A stretch of 64,000 bases of DNA, from positions 4,209-68,208 of the forward strand of contig CAZPMH010000011.1 of the NCBI GenBank assembly GCA_964587815.1, given 5' to 3'. This document shows positions 17,036-25,191 of this stretch, piece by piece. The position numbers and the translations under genes were made by a program. The notes under the pieces are model-generated. The model was not told the origin of the DNA, searched no databases, and worked only from the letters and a program-made list of their open reading frames with translations. Numbering within the stretch: the first letter of the stretch is position 1; each line of letters starts with the position of its first letter. This stretch comes from UBA1672 sp964587815. Lineage in GTDB: Bacteria; Pseudomonadota; Alphaproteobacteria; Micavibrionales; Micavibrionaceae.

Positions 17036-17648
17036 GTTTTAAAGAGTACTTAAAAGTTCTTTATGCTTTGCTTGTTGCGTCTGTGCTCGCTGCGTTTTGC
17101 GTGCCGATCATAATGCTCTTGCTCATGGAACTTTTTGACATCGTCAAAGGCGATTTTTCTTCGTTTGAGGATTTAGGAAATAGTGTCGGCGGCGTTATTG
17201 TTTTTATTTTAATGTTCAGTGCAAGCGGCCTTGCCATCGCAATTTTGCCTGTTTTGCTCATTGCCTATCCTTTCTGTTTGAATGCATATAAAAAGCGGAA
17301 AAATAGTTACCTTAGGGCATTTTATGTGGCGGGACTTATCGGCTTGCTGTCTTTTGTTGTGCTTGGTATTTTTGCAGTGCTTTTTTTGGTTGGTGCACTT
17401 TTGGCGGCGTTCTTTTATTGCAAAATGATGGAACGGTACATGCCTGACGATAAGGCCAAGCCGACTTTGTATGACAGCGTAATCGAAGAGCTTAGGCATG
17501 ATCCCAATAAGATGCGCAAGTATATTGAAGCGTTGAAGAAGCAAATGCTGGCCGCGGCGGCGGATCTGGAATTTGAGGAAGCCGCACGATTGCGCGATGA
17601 AATCACCGCGTTGGAGCAGAAGGAGTTGGGGGTTTGAGTTTTAAAGAT
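16856..17648 (+). repeat. tandem duplication of the uvrB 3' end (copies 602 bp apart)
   Basis: The segment 16856-17046 (last 59 codons of uvrB, its ribosome site, stop and the first codons of the next gene) recurs at 17458-17648. The protein ends are identical over 34 residues. Over the last 115 bases the copies differ at eight positions, all synonymous, while the upstream 75 bases have diverged strongly. Each copy ends in the same ribosome-site/TTGA junction. Confidence 0.9.
17032..17637 (+). CDS. membrane protein fused to a copied UvrB C-terminal (UVR) tail
   Basis: A 201-residue protein with about four transmembrane segments in residues 1-132. It is followed in frame by a cytosolic tail (143-201) homologous to the end of UvrB, including the whole UVR motif. 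The start is TTG at 17032, overlapping the uvrB TGA, with AAGGAG nine bases upstream. The membrane part begins MSFKEYLKVL, like the next gene (MSFKDYTKIL), so the two are probably paralogs from a tandem duplication that joined a truncated membrane gene to a uvrB fragment. UVR motifs mediate UvrB-UvrC contact and occur in ClpC and McsA. Whether this tail binds UvrC or UvrA is unknown. Confidence 0.8.
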   Translation: MSFKEYLKVLYALLVASVLAAFCVPIIMLLLMELFDIVKGDFSSFEDLGNSVGGVIVFILMFSASGLAIAILPVLLIAYPFCLNAYKKRKNSYLRAFYVAGLIGLLSFVVLGIFAVLFLVGALLAAFFYCKMMERYMPDDKAKPTLYDSVIEELRHDPNKMRKYIEALKKQMLAAAADLEFEEAARLRDEITALEQKELGV

Positions 17649-18056
17649 TATACCAAAATTTTGATCGTTTTGTTGGCTTCGTATTCCGTTGCTTTGTCGC
17701 TTTTTTTGATAGCTGAAGAAGTTTATGGTTTAATCTTTCCTGATAATGCCCCGCTATATTGCCCGCCAACAGATTTTTACGGTAATTTTTTCATATCTCG
17801 TTTTTCTTCATTCTTTTTGTTTTTGTTTTCTATCCCTTTATTTTTAGAACTTTTCAGGCGCGGGAATAAATCAGCACTATTTATATTTTTGGTTTTTCTT
17901 ATCACTAGTATTATAGCTTTGGTTTTTTCTTATGTTTTTGGTGGCACTGAGCTATTAACGTTCAGCGCGATTAACGTTGTGCCTATTCAATTTGCAACGT
18001 GTTTAATTTACTGGAGGCTAATCATTCTGACTCCACGTTTATATGATAAAACATAA
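17634..18056 (+). CDS. four-helix membrane protein, paralog of the preceding N-terminal part
   Basis: A 140-residue hydrophobic protein with about four transmembrane segments and no UVR tail. It starts with TTG at 17634 overlapping the preceding TGA, using the same duplicated AAGGAG site. Its opening (MSFKDYTKILIVLLASYSVA) resembles that of the preceding gene. It may represent the original gene downstream of uvrB before duplication. Function is unknown. Codon use is AT-richer than in uvrB. Confidence 0.65.
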   Translation: MSFKDYTKILIVLLASYSVALSLFLIAEEVYGLIFPDNAPLYCPPTDFYGNFFISRFSSFFLFLFSIPLFLELFRRGNKSALFIFLVFLITSIIALVFSYVFGGTELLTFSAINVVPIQFATCLIYWRLIILTPRLYDKT

Positions 18057-18135
18057 TTTGAATAAATTCCTATTGTTTGGTAGGGTGGAGGTCTATCAAC
18101 ACCACCCATCCGTTTAGAGTAATAGGAGAATTTTT

Positions 18136-18372
18136 ATGGCGCATTTTGGCGAGAAGTTTATTCATGCCAGTATTCATGATTTCAAGGCGCATTTCGCGCA
18201 GTATGTCAAACTGGTGCATGGCGGGCAGTTTAAGGGGATTATTGTTAAGCGCTATACCACGCCTGTTGGCTTGTTCGTGCCGCTGACCAAGCCCGATGAG
18301 ACACGGAAGGAGATGAAAGACATTCCGCCGCCGAGCCTGGACGATATGCTGCGGATTTTCGGCGCGGAATAG
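18136..18372 (+). CDS. Phd/YefM-like antitoxin, no partner toxin seen
   Basis: A 78-residue protein resembling the N-terminal DNA-binding/dimerisation part of Phd/YefM antitoxins. The pattern IHDFKAHFAQYVKLVHGGQ, followed by IIVKRYTTPVGLFVPL, matches the family's 'sxxxFkxxlsxlLxxvxxGexxxItrxgxPvAvlvp' layout. AGGAGA precedes the ATG. Antitoxins of this type bind their own promoter. A 6-bp inverted repeat (GGGTGG...CCACCC) at 18083-18107 upstream could be the operator. No toxin reading frame follows within 280 bp, so it is an orphan or a solitary regulator. Confidence 0.65.
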   Translation: MAHFGEKFIHASIHDFKAHFAQYVKLVHGGQFKGIIVKRYTTPVGLFVPLTKPDETRKEMKDIPPPSLDDMLRIFGAE

Positions 18373-18658
18373 GGCGGTTTTCAATGCTCATAACACCCCT
18401 TGAAAAAAACGAAAATTCGAAAATGCCCTGTTGACCCGGAATGTGGGTTTAGATTTTTTAAGGCGCTGATTTTATTTGAATAACGCGCGCAACATCGCAC
18501 AGAAAAGTAGGTTCACTTTTTAAAAGTGGGTTTAGAATGCGGGTTAACATGCCAAAACCCGTCAATTTTTGCATATTGGAATAACACTGGAAAAAGATAT
18601 TTGATTCGGTTATGCTTTTTTACAGCAATATCAATTCATTATATTGGAGAGTGCATCT
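18373..18658. other. 286-bp intergenic with short repeats
   Basis: No gene is seen. It contains a direct repeat GTGGGTTTAGA at 18443-18453 and 18526-18536, a palindrome CACTTTTTAAAAGTG at 18514-18528, and a stem CGGGTT/AACCCG around 18540-18561 followed by a short T-rich run. The last could end transcription of the antitoxin gene. Confidence 0.35.
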
Positions 18659-19036
18659 ATGTCTGAAGCGTTTTTGAAGGCCCTGAAATGGTATATTCTG
18701 GTTCTGTTCGCGGTGATCGGTACGTCGGCCTTTATGATTATGGATAAATCAGGCTCTATTCGCCCGTTGATGGTTGGTATTTTGTCTTACGGTGTGGTTT
18801 ACATCATGTCGTATTTCTGGAAGGAATTCCGCCGAAAACTGCTGTTTATGAGTATTATGGTGTTTCTTGGTCTGACGGGCGTTGCGGCCTATATGCCTGA
18901 CATCTTGTTTGTTTTGTTTGGGGTTGATCCGCTGAGCTTTGATATGGAAGGCAGTTATGACATTTATTATCTTTGGGCGGGGACGATGATGATTGGTATT
19001 TTCCCGATGATGTTTATCTTCCATAAATATGATTAA
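18659..19036 (+). CDS. small integral membrane protein
   Basis: A 125-residue protein with about four transmembrane segments (for example WYILVLFAVIGTSAFMIM and LWAGTMMIGIFPMMFIF), so an inner-membrane protein of unknown role. The ATG at 18659 is preferred over the upstream in-frame TTG at 18644 because GGAG at 18646-18649 lies at a proper distance from the ATG only. It is a single gene; a weak AT-rich hairpin follows. Confidence 0.65.
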   Translation: MSEAFLKALKWYILVLFAVIGTSAFMIMDKSGSIRPLMVGILSYGVVYIMSYFWKEFRRKLLFMSIMVFLGLTGVAAYMPDILFVLFGVDPLSFDMEGSYDIYYLWAGTMMIGIFPMMFIFHKYD

Positions 19037-19057
19037 TTGCGTTTTTATAGTAATTTG

Positions 19058-19077
19058 ATGATTTTTTAATCATTTTT
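19058..19077 (+). terminator. weak AT-rich terminator
   Basis: ATGATT-TTTT-AATCAT forms a 6-bp stem followed by TTTT, 22 bp after the membrane-protein stop. The stem is AT-rich, so this is only a possible intrinsic terminator. Confidence 0.35.
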
Positions 19078-19210
19078 CTCTCTTTCCTTATGGTCTGCCG
19101 TTTGTTCTAGGCGATTGATAATACAATATATTTTTGTATTATCGCCGCATTGCATCATAAAAAATATACGAAAAGTGAGGCTGAGTGCGGTGTTTATGCT
19201 ATAATTAGAT

Positions 19211-19852
19211 ATGTTTAATGCGATTAGGACATGGTTTGCTTTCTTATCATCTCCGCTTTTGCGGAAGGGAGAACGCAACAAAAATTCCGTCGCATTTTCT
19301 TTTGAAAAATCGTTCATGATCTTGGTTGTTGGGGGAGTGGCCGCGTTGTGCCTGGGGGGGTGTGGCACGACGCATCATGATGTTTCTGTTGCGCCGCTTT
19401 CTGTCGCCTCTTCGCCATCTGATGTTATTGACCATTCCGTGGTTGTGCCGCCTGCTGTTCCTGTGGAACGTGCTCTGCATGCGCAGAATAATAGTGCGCC
19501 GGTTGTGGATGCGCTTTCATATAAAAACGGTGCGCGTGAGGAAAAACCGAAGAATTGCTCTGTTAAAGACAGGATTGATCGCGATGCGTTGATTGCTTAT
19601 GAGTGGAGCCGCAACCGTTTGTCGATGGATGTTGACGGTATTGGCGGCGGAGATATGGGGATGATGATGACCTATAAAATCCGATTGCAGCCTGAAAAGA
19701 CGAAAAAACAGAAATGCCGTTATAATTCCGTTTGGCAGGGAATGATCGGGTCAGGCTATAATGAGTTGATGCTGCGTGAGGATGATACGCTGCAGGAGCA
19801 TTTTGGGAAAATGCGCCGCGAGTTTTTTGACCATCTGAACAATTCTTTCTGA
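19211..19852 (+). CDS. lipoprotein of unknown function
   Basis: A 213-residue protein with a lipobox-like LGGC preceded by a hydrophobic stretch (MILVVGGVAALCLGGC), so probably an inner- or outer-membrane lipoprotein. From the ATG at 19211 the signal region would be unusually long (about 52 residues before Cys). An in-frame ATG at 19316 gives a normal 16-residue lipoprotein signal. Neither has a clear ribosome site. The mature part has a low-complexity Pro/Val/Ser stretch and two further cysteines (KNCSVKD, KQKCRYN), and is not recognised. Confidence 0.65.
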   Translation: MFNAIRTWFAFLSSPLLRKGERNKNSVAFSFEKSFMILVVGGVAALCLGGCGTTHHDVSVAPLSVASSPSDVIDHSVVVPPAVPVERALHAQNNSAPVVDALSYKNGAREEKPKNCSVKDRIDRDALIAYEWSRNRLSMDVDGIGGGDMGMMMTYKIRLQPEKTKKQKCRYNSVWQGMIGSGYNELMLREDDTLQEHFGKMRREFFDHLNNSF

Positions 19853-20062
19853 TTTTTCAAGCCACAACAGCATCTTTTTTAAGTGTTTTTTTACGATAAA
19901 TCATGCGCTTATAATTTTTCATATCATTTTTTTGGTCGGCGGATATTGATATTCTTTTGTGGACAACGTACTATGCCTCATACTTAACATTTTCGGCATT
20001 GCAAATTTTTTGCCATACTTCTGCGTATATACAGACATTTGAACAATTTTGAGGAATTCGTT

Positions 20063-20827
20063 ATGCGCGTGACCGCCCTTCGTTTTGCCGTACTTTGTTC
20101 CGCGACCCTTTTGGTTGGTTGTGGTGAAGGGTACGTTTTTGAGAGAACCGACAGCTTCCCCTATAATAATGAGCGTACGGCCGGAACAGGCGTTGCATAT
20201 GTTTTGGCGAAGATGAGCCCGAAGAAAGAGCTTAAGGTTGAGCCTGTTGCGGAAAAGCCGAAGACTGAAAAACCTGATGTGAGTATTGATCCGAAGCCTG
20301 CGCCGCCGCCTGTTTTGGAAGCGGAAGAGATCTTTGATGAAGAGCAGAAAAAATCATCTTATAAAAGTTCATCAACGAAGAAGATGCAAACGCAGAAAGT
20401 GGCGGCTGTTCAACCTTCTGCGCCTGCTTTGACGCCTGCTCCTGTCGCTGCTGCGCCGAAAGTTAAGGCCGTTCCGGTGCAACCTGTGAAAGTTGACGTG
20501 GTTGAGCCTGCTTCCCCAAAGGTTACGAAGGCTGCGCCAAGAACGGCGGAAGATTATATCTCTCAGGCGCCGAAGATTATCGAAGTTCCTGAGGTGGAAA
20601 TTGTTGATGCGGAAGACCTTCCGGAAGCATCACGTTCGGAGTTTAAAAGCCTGTCCGGTGCATATGCAGAGAAGGGCGTGAAGACGGTTAAAGAGCAGGT
20701 TGTTGAAACAACTGAGCAGATTGGCAAGCAGCCGGCGAAGGAAATTATCTCCCCGAAAAGGGACGGATATGCGTTCCGATCTGTTGGTGAAGAGCAACTG
20801 AATGAGATATACTCAGACCCTATGTAA
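20063..20827 (+). CDS. Pro/Lys/Val-rich lipoprotein
   Basis: A 254-residue protein with a clear lipobox (ATLLVGC) after a short basic start. Residues from about 60 to 170 are an extended low-complexity region rich in Pro, Lys, Val, Glu and Ala (EPVAEKPKTEKPD), similar in texture to TonB or periplasm-spanning linkers. The rest (AEDYISQAPKIIEVPEVEIV onward) is mildly ordered. ATG 20063 is preceded by GAGGA, which supports it over the upstream TTG at 20039. It may be an envelope-spanning anchor; no catalytic motif is present. Confidence 0.7.
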   Translation: MRVTALRFAVLCSATLLVGCGEGYVFERTDSFPYNNERTAGTGVAYVLAKMSPKKELKVEPVAEKPKTEKPDVSIDPKPAPPPVLEAEEIFDEEQKKSSYKSSSTKKMQTQKVAAVQPSAPALTPAPVAAAPKVKAVPVQPVKVDVVEPASPKVTKAAPRTAEDYISQAPKIIEVPEVEIVDAEDLPEASRSEFKSLSGAYAEKGVKTVKEQVVETTEQIGKQPAKEIISPKRDGYAFRSVGEEQLNEIYSDPM

Positions 20828-20858
20828 ACCAAGGGTTTTGACATTAAAGTGATTGAAG

Positions 20859-20887
20859 CGGCGTTCGTTTATGAGCGCCGTTTTTTG
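20859..20887 (+). terminator. intrinsic terminator
   Basis: CGGCG (20859-20863) and CGCCG (20876-20880) form a GC stem with a 12-base loop, followed by TTTTTTG. It lies 32 bp after the lipoprotein stop. Confidence 0.65.
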
Positions 20888-21123
20888 TTGCTACCACTAT
20901 TCTTATAGATAAAAGTTTAGATAATTTCGAAACGATAAACATAGACACGTATCGTAATTAATTTTACCATAATAATATGAGTTGTGTGGTTTATGCCTCA
21001 TAACTTTGAAATTTTATTTTCGCATTGTGATGTTTAAATCGCACGATAACGGCTCAAACTTTTTTCTGATGTTCCAGGCCCGTTTGCCCGTTATCGGTTT
21101 TTTCAAAAAGGAAGGTCTAAATT

Positions 21124-21765
21124 ATGTCTATTGAAGTAGAAACAGTTGTTGCTGTCTCGGTTATGATGGCGGTGTTTTCCGCAGTCGCAGCCGTCGGTAC
21201 GAGTATTGTGTTGGGCGCGGGATATGAACGTTTGCGCACAGGGTTTGAAGTGATCCGTAAGCAAACAGGGTTTTTCAGTGACTCAATCCACAAATTAGAA
21301 CAAAAAATGGAAATTGTTGATGAGCAAACCGGAAAGTTTTCCGAGGCGATATCAACCATGGAAATGAAGGTCAATAATGTTGGTGAACAGGCCAATGCCT
21401 TTAGCGGCTCTATGCAAAAGCTTGAGAAAAAGGTTGAGGTTGTCGATAAACAAGCTGGTTTCTTTGGCGATGCTATTCATAAGCTGGAGAAAAAGGTCGA
21501 TCTTGTTTCCGATCACGAAGAGGTGGTTGCCGAGAAGTTGGAGCAACATAGTGATGCTGATGTGATTAGTGTCGGGAAAACCGAAGCTCTTGTTACACAC
21601 GCTGAATCCTTGTTGACACAAATGAGTGCGATTGCTGATAAAATGACGCAAGACAAGGAAAAGGAAGATCGTGCTGATCTTGGGTTTGCGGAAGCGAGTA
21701 GTAACAGCTTTGCCCACTACACCCATATGCCGGCTGTTGATGCGGGAGGGCACAGCTATAATTAA
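21124..21765 (+). CDS. membrane-anchored coiled-coil protein with 21-residue repeats
   Basis: A 213-residue protein with one N-terminal transmembrane segment (about residues 7-32) and no cleavage site, so anchored in the membrane. Residues 47-130 form four consecutive 21-residue repeats, each three heptads, of pattern Q-[TA]-x2-F-x-[DEG]-[SA]-[IM]-x2-[LM]-E-x-K-[MV]-x2-V. A less ordered C-terminus ends HSYN. The repeats predict a regular rod-like coiled coil. It could be an organising or scaffolding protein of the envelope. It is a single gene with a strong terminator behind it. Confidence 0.7.
   Translation: MSIEVETVVAVSVMMAVFSAVAAVGTSIVLGAGYERLRTGFEVIRKQTGFFSDSIHKLEQKMEIVDEQTGKFSEAISTMEMKVNNVGEQANAFSGSMQKLEKKVEVVDKQAGFFGDAIHKLEKKVDLVSDHEEVVAEKLEQHSDADVISVGKTEALVTHAESLLTQMSAIADKMTQDKEKEDRADLGFAEASSNSFAHYTHMPAVDAGGHSYN
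21262..21513 (+). repeat. four 63-bp coding repeats
   Basis: The 63-bp units encode residues 47-67, 68-88, 89-109 and 110-130. Units 1, 3 and 4 are most alike in protein (HKLEQK / QKLEKK / HKLEKK); unit 2 is the most diverged. DNA identity is lower than protein similarity, so the expansion is not recent. Confidence 0.75.
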
Positions 21766-21803
21766 ACTGATTTAGGTGTTGAAAAAACATCAAGTGCGTG
21801 AAA

Positions 21804-21827
21804 GGGAGCGTGGCGACGCTCCCTTTT
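21804..21827 (+). terminator. intrinsic terminator
   Basis: GGGAGCGT-GGCG-ACGCTCCC is a perfect 8-bp stem with a tetraloop, followed by TTTTATGG. It lies 38 bp after the coiled-coil gene. Confidence 0.8.
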
Positions 21828-21938
21828 ATGGTTTTTGGCGTTGAATATCAATAGAATAGGGTGGAAACTTTAGGCAGATGGGTTTAGTATGATTTTTGGC
21901 AGCCTTCGGGGGCGTTTTTTCTTTTATGGAGTAGGTTC

Positions 21939-22673
21939 TTGTCAATTTCGTTTATCATTTGGTTCTCAATTTCAGGGTTTTTGCTGATATTTTGGGCGTG
22001 GACACTTTATATGATCATACGCCAGAGGCGTGCCTGGAAGTTTTACGCAGATCGACGAAAGTTGCGGTTTCATTCCAACGGATTAATGGCTACGCCAACG
22101 CTGAACGGTACAATCGAAGAGTATACGGTTTCTATTTTTGCGAGTGAGCATTCTGAACTTGATGAGCGGTCGCAGCGAAGGCTGACGGCGATTGAGCTTT
22201 CGATGAATACATGTCTTCCCGTTCACGCGGCCATTGCCAGCGGGGGGATGGTCGAAGTGATTGAACGGTTAGACCTTCCGAAGGAGTTTAAGCCCAACAT
22301 CAAGGGGTGGGATGATTCCTATATTATCAGAACGCGTGATATCGCTGTTACCCAAGGATATTTGACGGATGACAGGCTTAAACAAATTATCGGCTTAATG
22401 CGTATGGATAAGGTATGGGTCGTTATTATGTTTGTGCAGGATCAGGGGCTTATTCGTATTGATACGCCACTACCGTTGGACAGCCCTAAAAAAATTGACC
22501 TTGTTATAAAACAGATGATTAACGCAGCACGCGTTCTGGAATTGAAGGATGGCGAGGTAAAAGATTTGATGCGTCGCAGGCTTGATGAGGAAGAGAGCCG
22601 TAAAACCTTGGATATTGATGATGATTTGTTGGAAGACCATCTGGGGTTAGAGTTGGAAGACGACGATTCTTAG
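21939..22673 (+). CDS. membrane-anchored cytosolic protein of unknown function
   Basis: A 244-residue protein with one N-terminal transmembrane helix (about residues 4-26) followed by a basic stretch (RQRRAWKFYADRRKLRF) that places the rest in the cytosol. The soluble part has a mixed alpha/beta look, and the last 25 residues are very acidic (DIDDDLLEDHLGLELEDDD). The start is TTG at 21939, with TGGAGTAGG upstream; there is no nearby ATG in frame. No family was recognised. It is convergent with the alpha-glucosidase gene, with only 3 bp between. Confidence 0.65.
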   Translation: MSISFIIWFSISGFLLIFWAWTLYMIIRQRRAWKFYADRRKLRFHSNGLMATPTLNGTIEEYTVSIFASEHSELDERSQRRLTAIELSMNTCLPVHAAIASGGMVEVIERLDLPKEFKPNIKGWDDSYIIRTRDIAVTQGYLTDDRLKQIIGLMRMDKVWVVIMFVQDQGLIRIDTPLPLDSPKKIDLVIKQMINAARVLELKDGEVKDLMRRRLDEEESRKTLDIDDDLLEDHLGLELEDDDS

Positions 22674-22676
22674 GTT

Positions 22677-24359
22677 TTAGCCACTTTGGCCAAAACCGGT
22701 TATTGCGATGCCGAACTTTTCTAATTTGGTCCCGTTGTACTCTATTTTTTCGTCTGAAAGATTAAAAATACATTCCGTTTCGTTATTATCGCTTTTATAT
22801 GATAAATGTACGATGTTAGAGGCGTTTGTAGCGATAAGTTCACATTTATTCTCAAATATGAATTTGTTATAGGTGCGCCATTTTAGGAATTTTTTCGTAA
22901 AATTTAATGTTGAGGCTTTATCCTCCTTTTGTGCCTGTACGTTTAAACTTTTGTGTGTTTCGGGGATGGGAAGCCATGGCTTGCCTTTTGAGAAATCGCA
23001 GTAAGGTTTCTTATCCGTCCAGACCATAGGCGTACGGCAGCCGTCCCGACCCTGCCAGTGTGGCCAGGTTTGTTTTGCCCACGGGTCTTGAAGGTCTTCG
23101 AAGGGGATTTCTGCTTCGGGCAGGCCGAGTTCTTCGCCCTGATACAGGCATATTGTTCCGGGCAGGCAACCGAGCAGCGCGATCAGGCATTTGGATAAAG
23201 CGGAATCATGGTCGTAGAGTTTATACCATCTGCTGGCGACGCGTACGACATCATGGTTTGATAGTGCCCATGTCGGCCAGCCTGTGCCGGATTGCGTGAG
23301 CTTAATGGGAACGTTTTCGGTGAGGTTTTGATCCAGATGGTTTTTTGATAAGTCGCGCGCAAAAAACCGTATGAGCGGTTGGGTAATCATGTTTGCATTC
23401 AGGGACTTTTCCGTTCCTGACATGAGGTGCGTGTTATAGCAAGTGTGCAGGCGTTTGACATTCAGCGTGTATTCGCGTGTGCGCTCGTACGGTTTATCAT
23501 CGCCGATTTCCCCCATTAGAACGATGCCTTTGTACGTGTCTGTGAGGGCGCGGAGTTTTTCAACAAAAATGATGTTTTCCGGTTGAGATTTGTCGTAGAT
23601 GTGTTCCACTCTGGAATAGGGCACATCATGTTCGAATTGTGTTGCGTATTCCGTGCCGACTTCGCGATGCGGGTTGTCTTTCAGGCTTTGGCTGTGAAAG
23701 TAGAAATTTACCGTATCAAGGCGGAAGCCGTTCACGCCCATATCAAGCCAGAATTTGCATATATCTAAAATTTCTTCCTGAACCGCGGGGTTATGGAAGT
23801 TTAGGTCAGGTTGTTCTTTCAAGAAATTGTGCAGGTAGTACTGATTGTATCGCTCATCCCATTCCCATGCGCTGCCGCCGAAGAGAGATGACCAATTATT
23901 CGGTGGTTGGCGATTGCCATCGGGGTCATGTTTTGCGTCTGCCCAGACGTACCAATCTTTTTTGGCGGGGTCGTGAAACCAGGGGTGCTGATCTGATGTG
24001 TGTGATAGCACCAAATCAATGATGATTTTCAGGCCGCGTTTGTTTGCTTCATGCAGCAAGGTTTTAAAATCATCCAGCGTTCCGAACATGGGGGCTACAC
24101 CGCGGTAGTCCGTCACGTCGTATCCAAAATCTTTCATGGGTGAGGGGGAGAACGGTGATACCCATATGGCGTCAACGCCTAAATCGGCGATGTAATCCAA
24201 TTTTTCCGTGATCCCGTTTAAGTCACCGATTCCGTCATTGCTCGAATCTTTGAAGCTGCGCGGGTATATTTGATAGATGACTGCATGACGCCACCAATGT
24301 TCTGTATCATTCGCGGCGTGTGTTGCATGTTGTGAATCAGAGTTTGCCGATTCAGACAT
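22677..24359 (-). CDS. alpha-glucosidase, GH13 family
   Basis: A 560-residue GH13 enzyme of the alpha-glucosidase/oligo-1,6-glucosidase type, which hydrolyses terminal alpha-glucosidic bonds of malto- or isomalto-oligosaccharides. Motifs are IYQIYPRSF, region I DLVLSHTSDQHPWF, nucleophile D215 in GFRLDTVNFY, acid/base E284 in LMGEIGD and D370 in LSNHDVVR. QPDLNFHNP is typical of the exo-acting group. No signal peptide is present, so it is cytosolic. Its start overlaps the PhzF-like stop by 8 bp, so the two are translated from one message. No sugar transporter or regulator is nearby. Confidence 0.93.
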   Translation of the reverse strand: MSESANSDSQHATHAANDTEHWWRHAVIYQIYPRSFKDSSNDGIGDLNGITEKLDYIADLGVDAIWVSPFSPSPMKDFGYDVTDYRGVAPMFGTLDDFKTLLHEANKRGLKIIIDLVLSHTSDQHPWFHDPAKKDWYVWADAKHDPDGNRQPPNNWSSLFGGSAWEWDERYNQYYLHNFLKEQPDLNFHNPAVQEEILDICKFWLDMGVNGFRLDTVNFYFHSQSLKDNPHREVGTEYATQFEHDVPYSRVEHIYDKSQPENIIFVEKLRALTDTYKGIVLMGEIGDDKPYERTREYTLNVKRLHTCYNTHLMSGTEKSLNANMITQPLIRFFARDLSKNHLDQNLTENVPIKLTQSGTGWPTWALSNHDVVRVASRWYKLYDHDSALSKCLIALLGCLPGTICLYQGEELGLPEAEIPFEDLQDPWAKQTWPHWQGRDGCRTPMVWTDKKPYCDFSKGKPWLPIPETHKSLNVQAQKEDKASTLNFTKKFLKWRTYNKFIFENKCELIATNASNIVHLSYKSDNNETECIFNLSDEKIEYNGTKLEKFGIAITGFGQSG

Positions 24360-25164
24360 GAATGTGGCCTTTTAAATACAAGACAGCTTTGCCTGTTATA
24401 TTCACGCGATCTTTTCGAAGTGTGCATTTCAGGTGGCCGCCGCGGGCCGAAGCTTGGTAAGCGTTCAGCTCTTCTTTATCCAGTTTTTCTGCCCAGAATG
24501 GCGTGAGGATGCAATGTGCGGAGCCCGTTACCGGGTCTTCGTCAATGTTGAATTTGGGGCAGAAAAAACGAGAGACAAAGTCCATTTCTGATTTTTCTGC
24601 GGGCGCTGTAACAATGAGAAAGTCTATATCCTCAATTGCTTTTAATGCCTTAAAATCAGGGGTTAACGACCGAAGTTCTTTTTCGCTATCGTACAGGGCT
24701 AGCCAATATTTTCCTTTGTAGAGCGCGTCGTACTTTGCGCCGAGCGCTTTCGTTGCTGCTTTATGTTCTTTTTCTTTTTCAACTTGCCACGCGGGAAAGT
24801 CCATTGTCAGATCATCACCGTCTTTGGTGACGGTCAGAATGCCTGATTTTGTTGAAAATGTTACCGAATCACCGATAAAGCCGCGTTCTTCGAACAAAGT
24901 GAATGCCGCAGCGAGTGTGGCGTGGCCGCATAAATCAACTTCGCCATTTGGTGTAAACCACCGCAGATCGAAATTTGATTTTTTGTCGTGCGGGTTTTCC
25001 TGTTGTGACGGAATGAAAAACGCCGTCTCGGACAGGTTGTTTTCGCTTGCGATGTTTTGCAGTAAATCATCCGGAAGCCATGCGTTTAAAGGGCAAACGG
25101 CGGCTGGGTTGCCGCCGAATACTTTATCTGTAAATGCGTCGACTTGATAAATGTCAATTTGCAT
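24352..25164 (-). CDS. PhzF family isomerase/epimerase
   Basis: A 270-residue PhzF-fold protein. The founding member isomerises dihydrohydroxyanthranilate in phenazine synthesis, but most bacterial homologs have other, unknown substrates. Family motifs are YQVDAFTDKVFGGNPAAVC, SETAFF with catalytic E46, RWFTPNGEVDLCGHATLA, and DEDPVTGSAHC near the end. The length is normal. It is first in a two-gene unit with the alpha-glucosidase gene; no phenazine genes are present, so a phenazine role is unlikely. Confidence 0.9.
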   Translation of the reverse strand: MQIDIYQVDAFTDKVFGGNPAAVCPLNAWLPDDLLQNIASENNLSETAFFIPSQQENPHDKKSNFDLRWFTPNGEVDLCGHATLAAAFTLFEERGFIGDSVTFSTKSGILTVTKDGDDLTMDFPAWQVEKEKEHKAATKALGAKYDALYKGKYWLALYDSEKELRSLTPDFKALKAIEDIDFLIVTAPAEKSEMDFVSRFFCPKFNIDEDPVTGSAHCILTPFWAEKLDKEELNAYQASARGGHLKCTLRKDRVNITGKAVLYLKGHIHV

Positions 25165-25191
25165 TCTTATTGTCTCTTTGCCTAAAAAATT

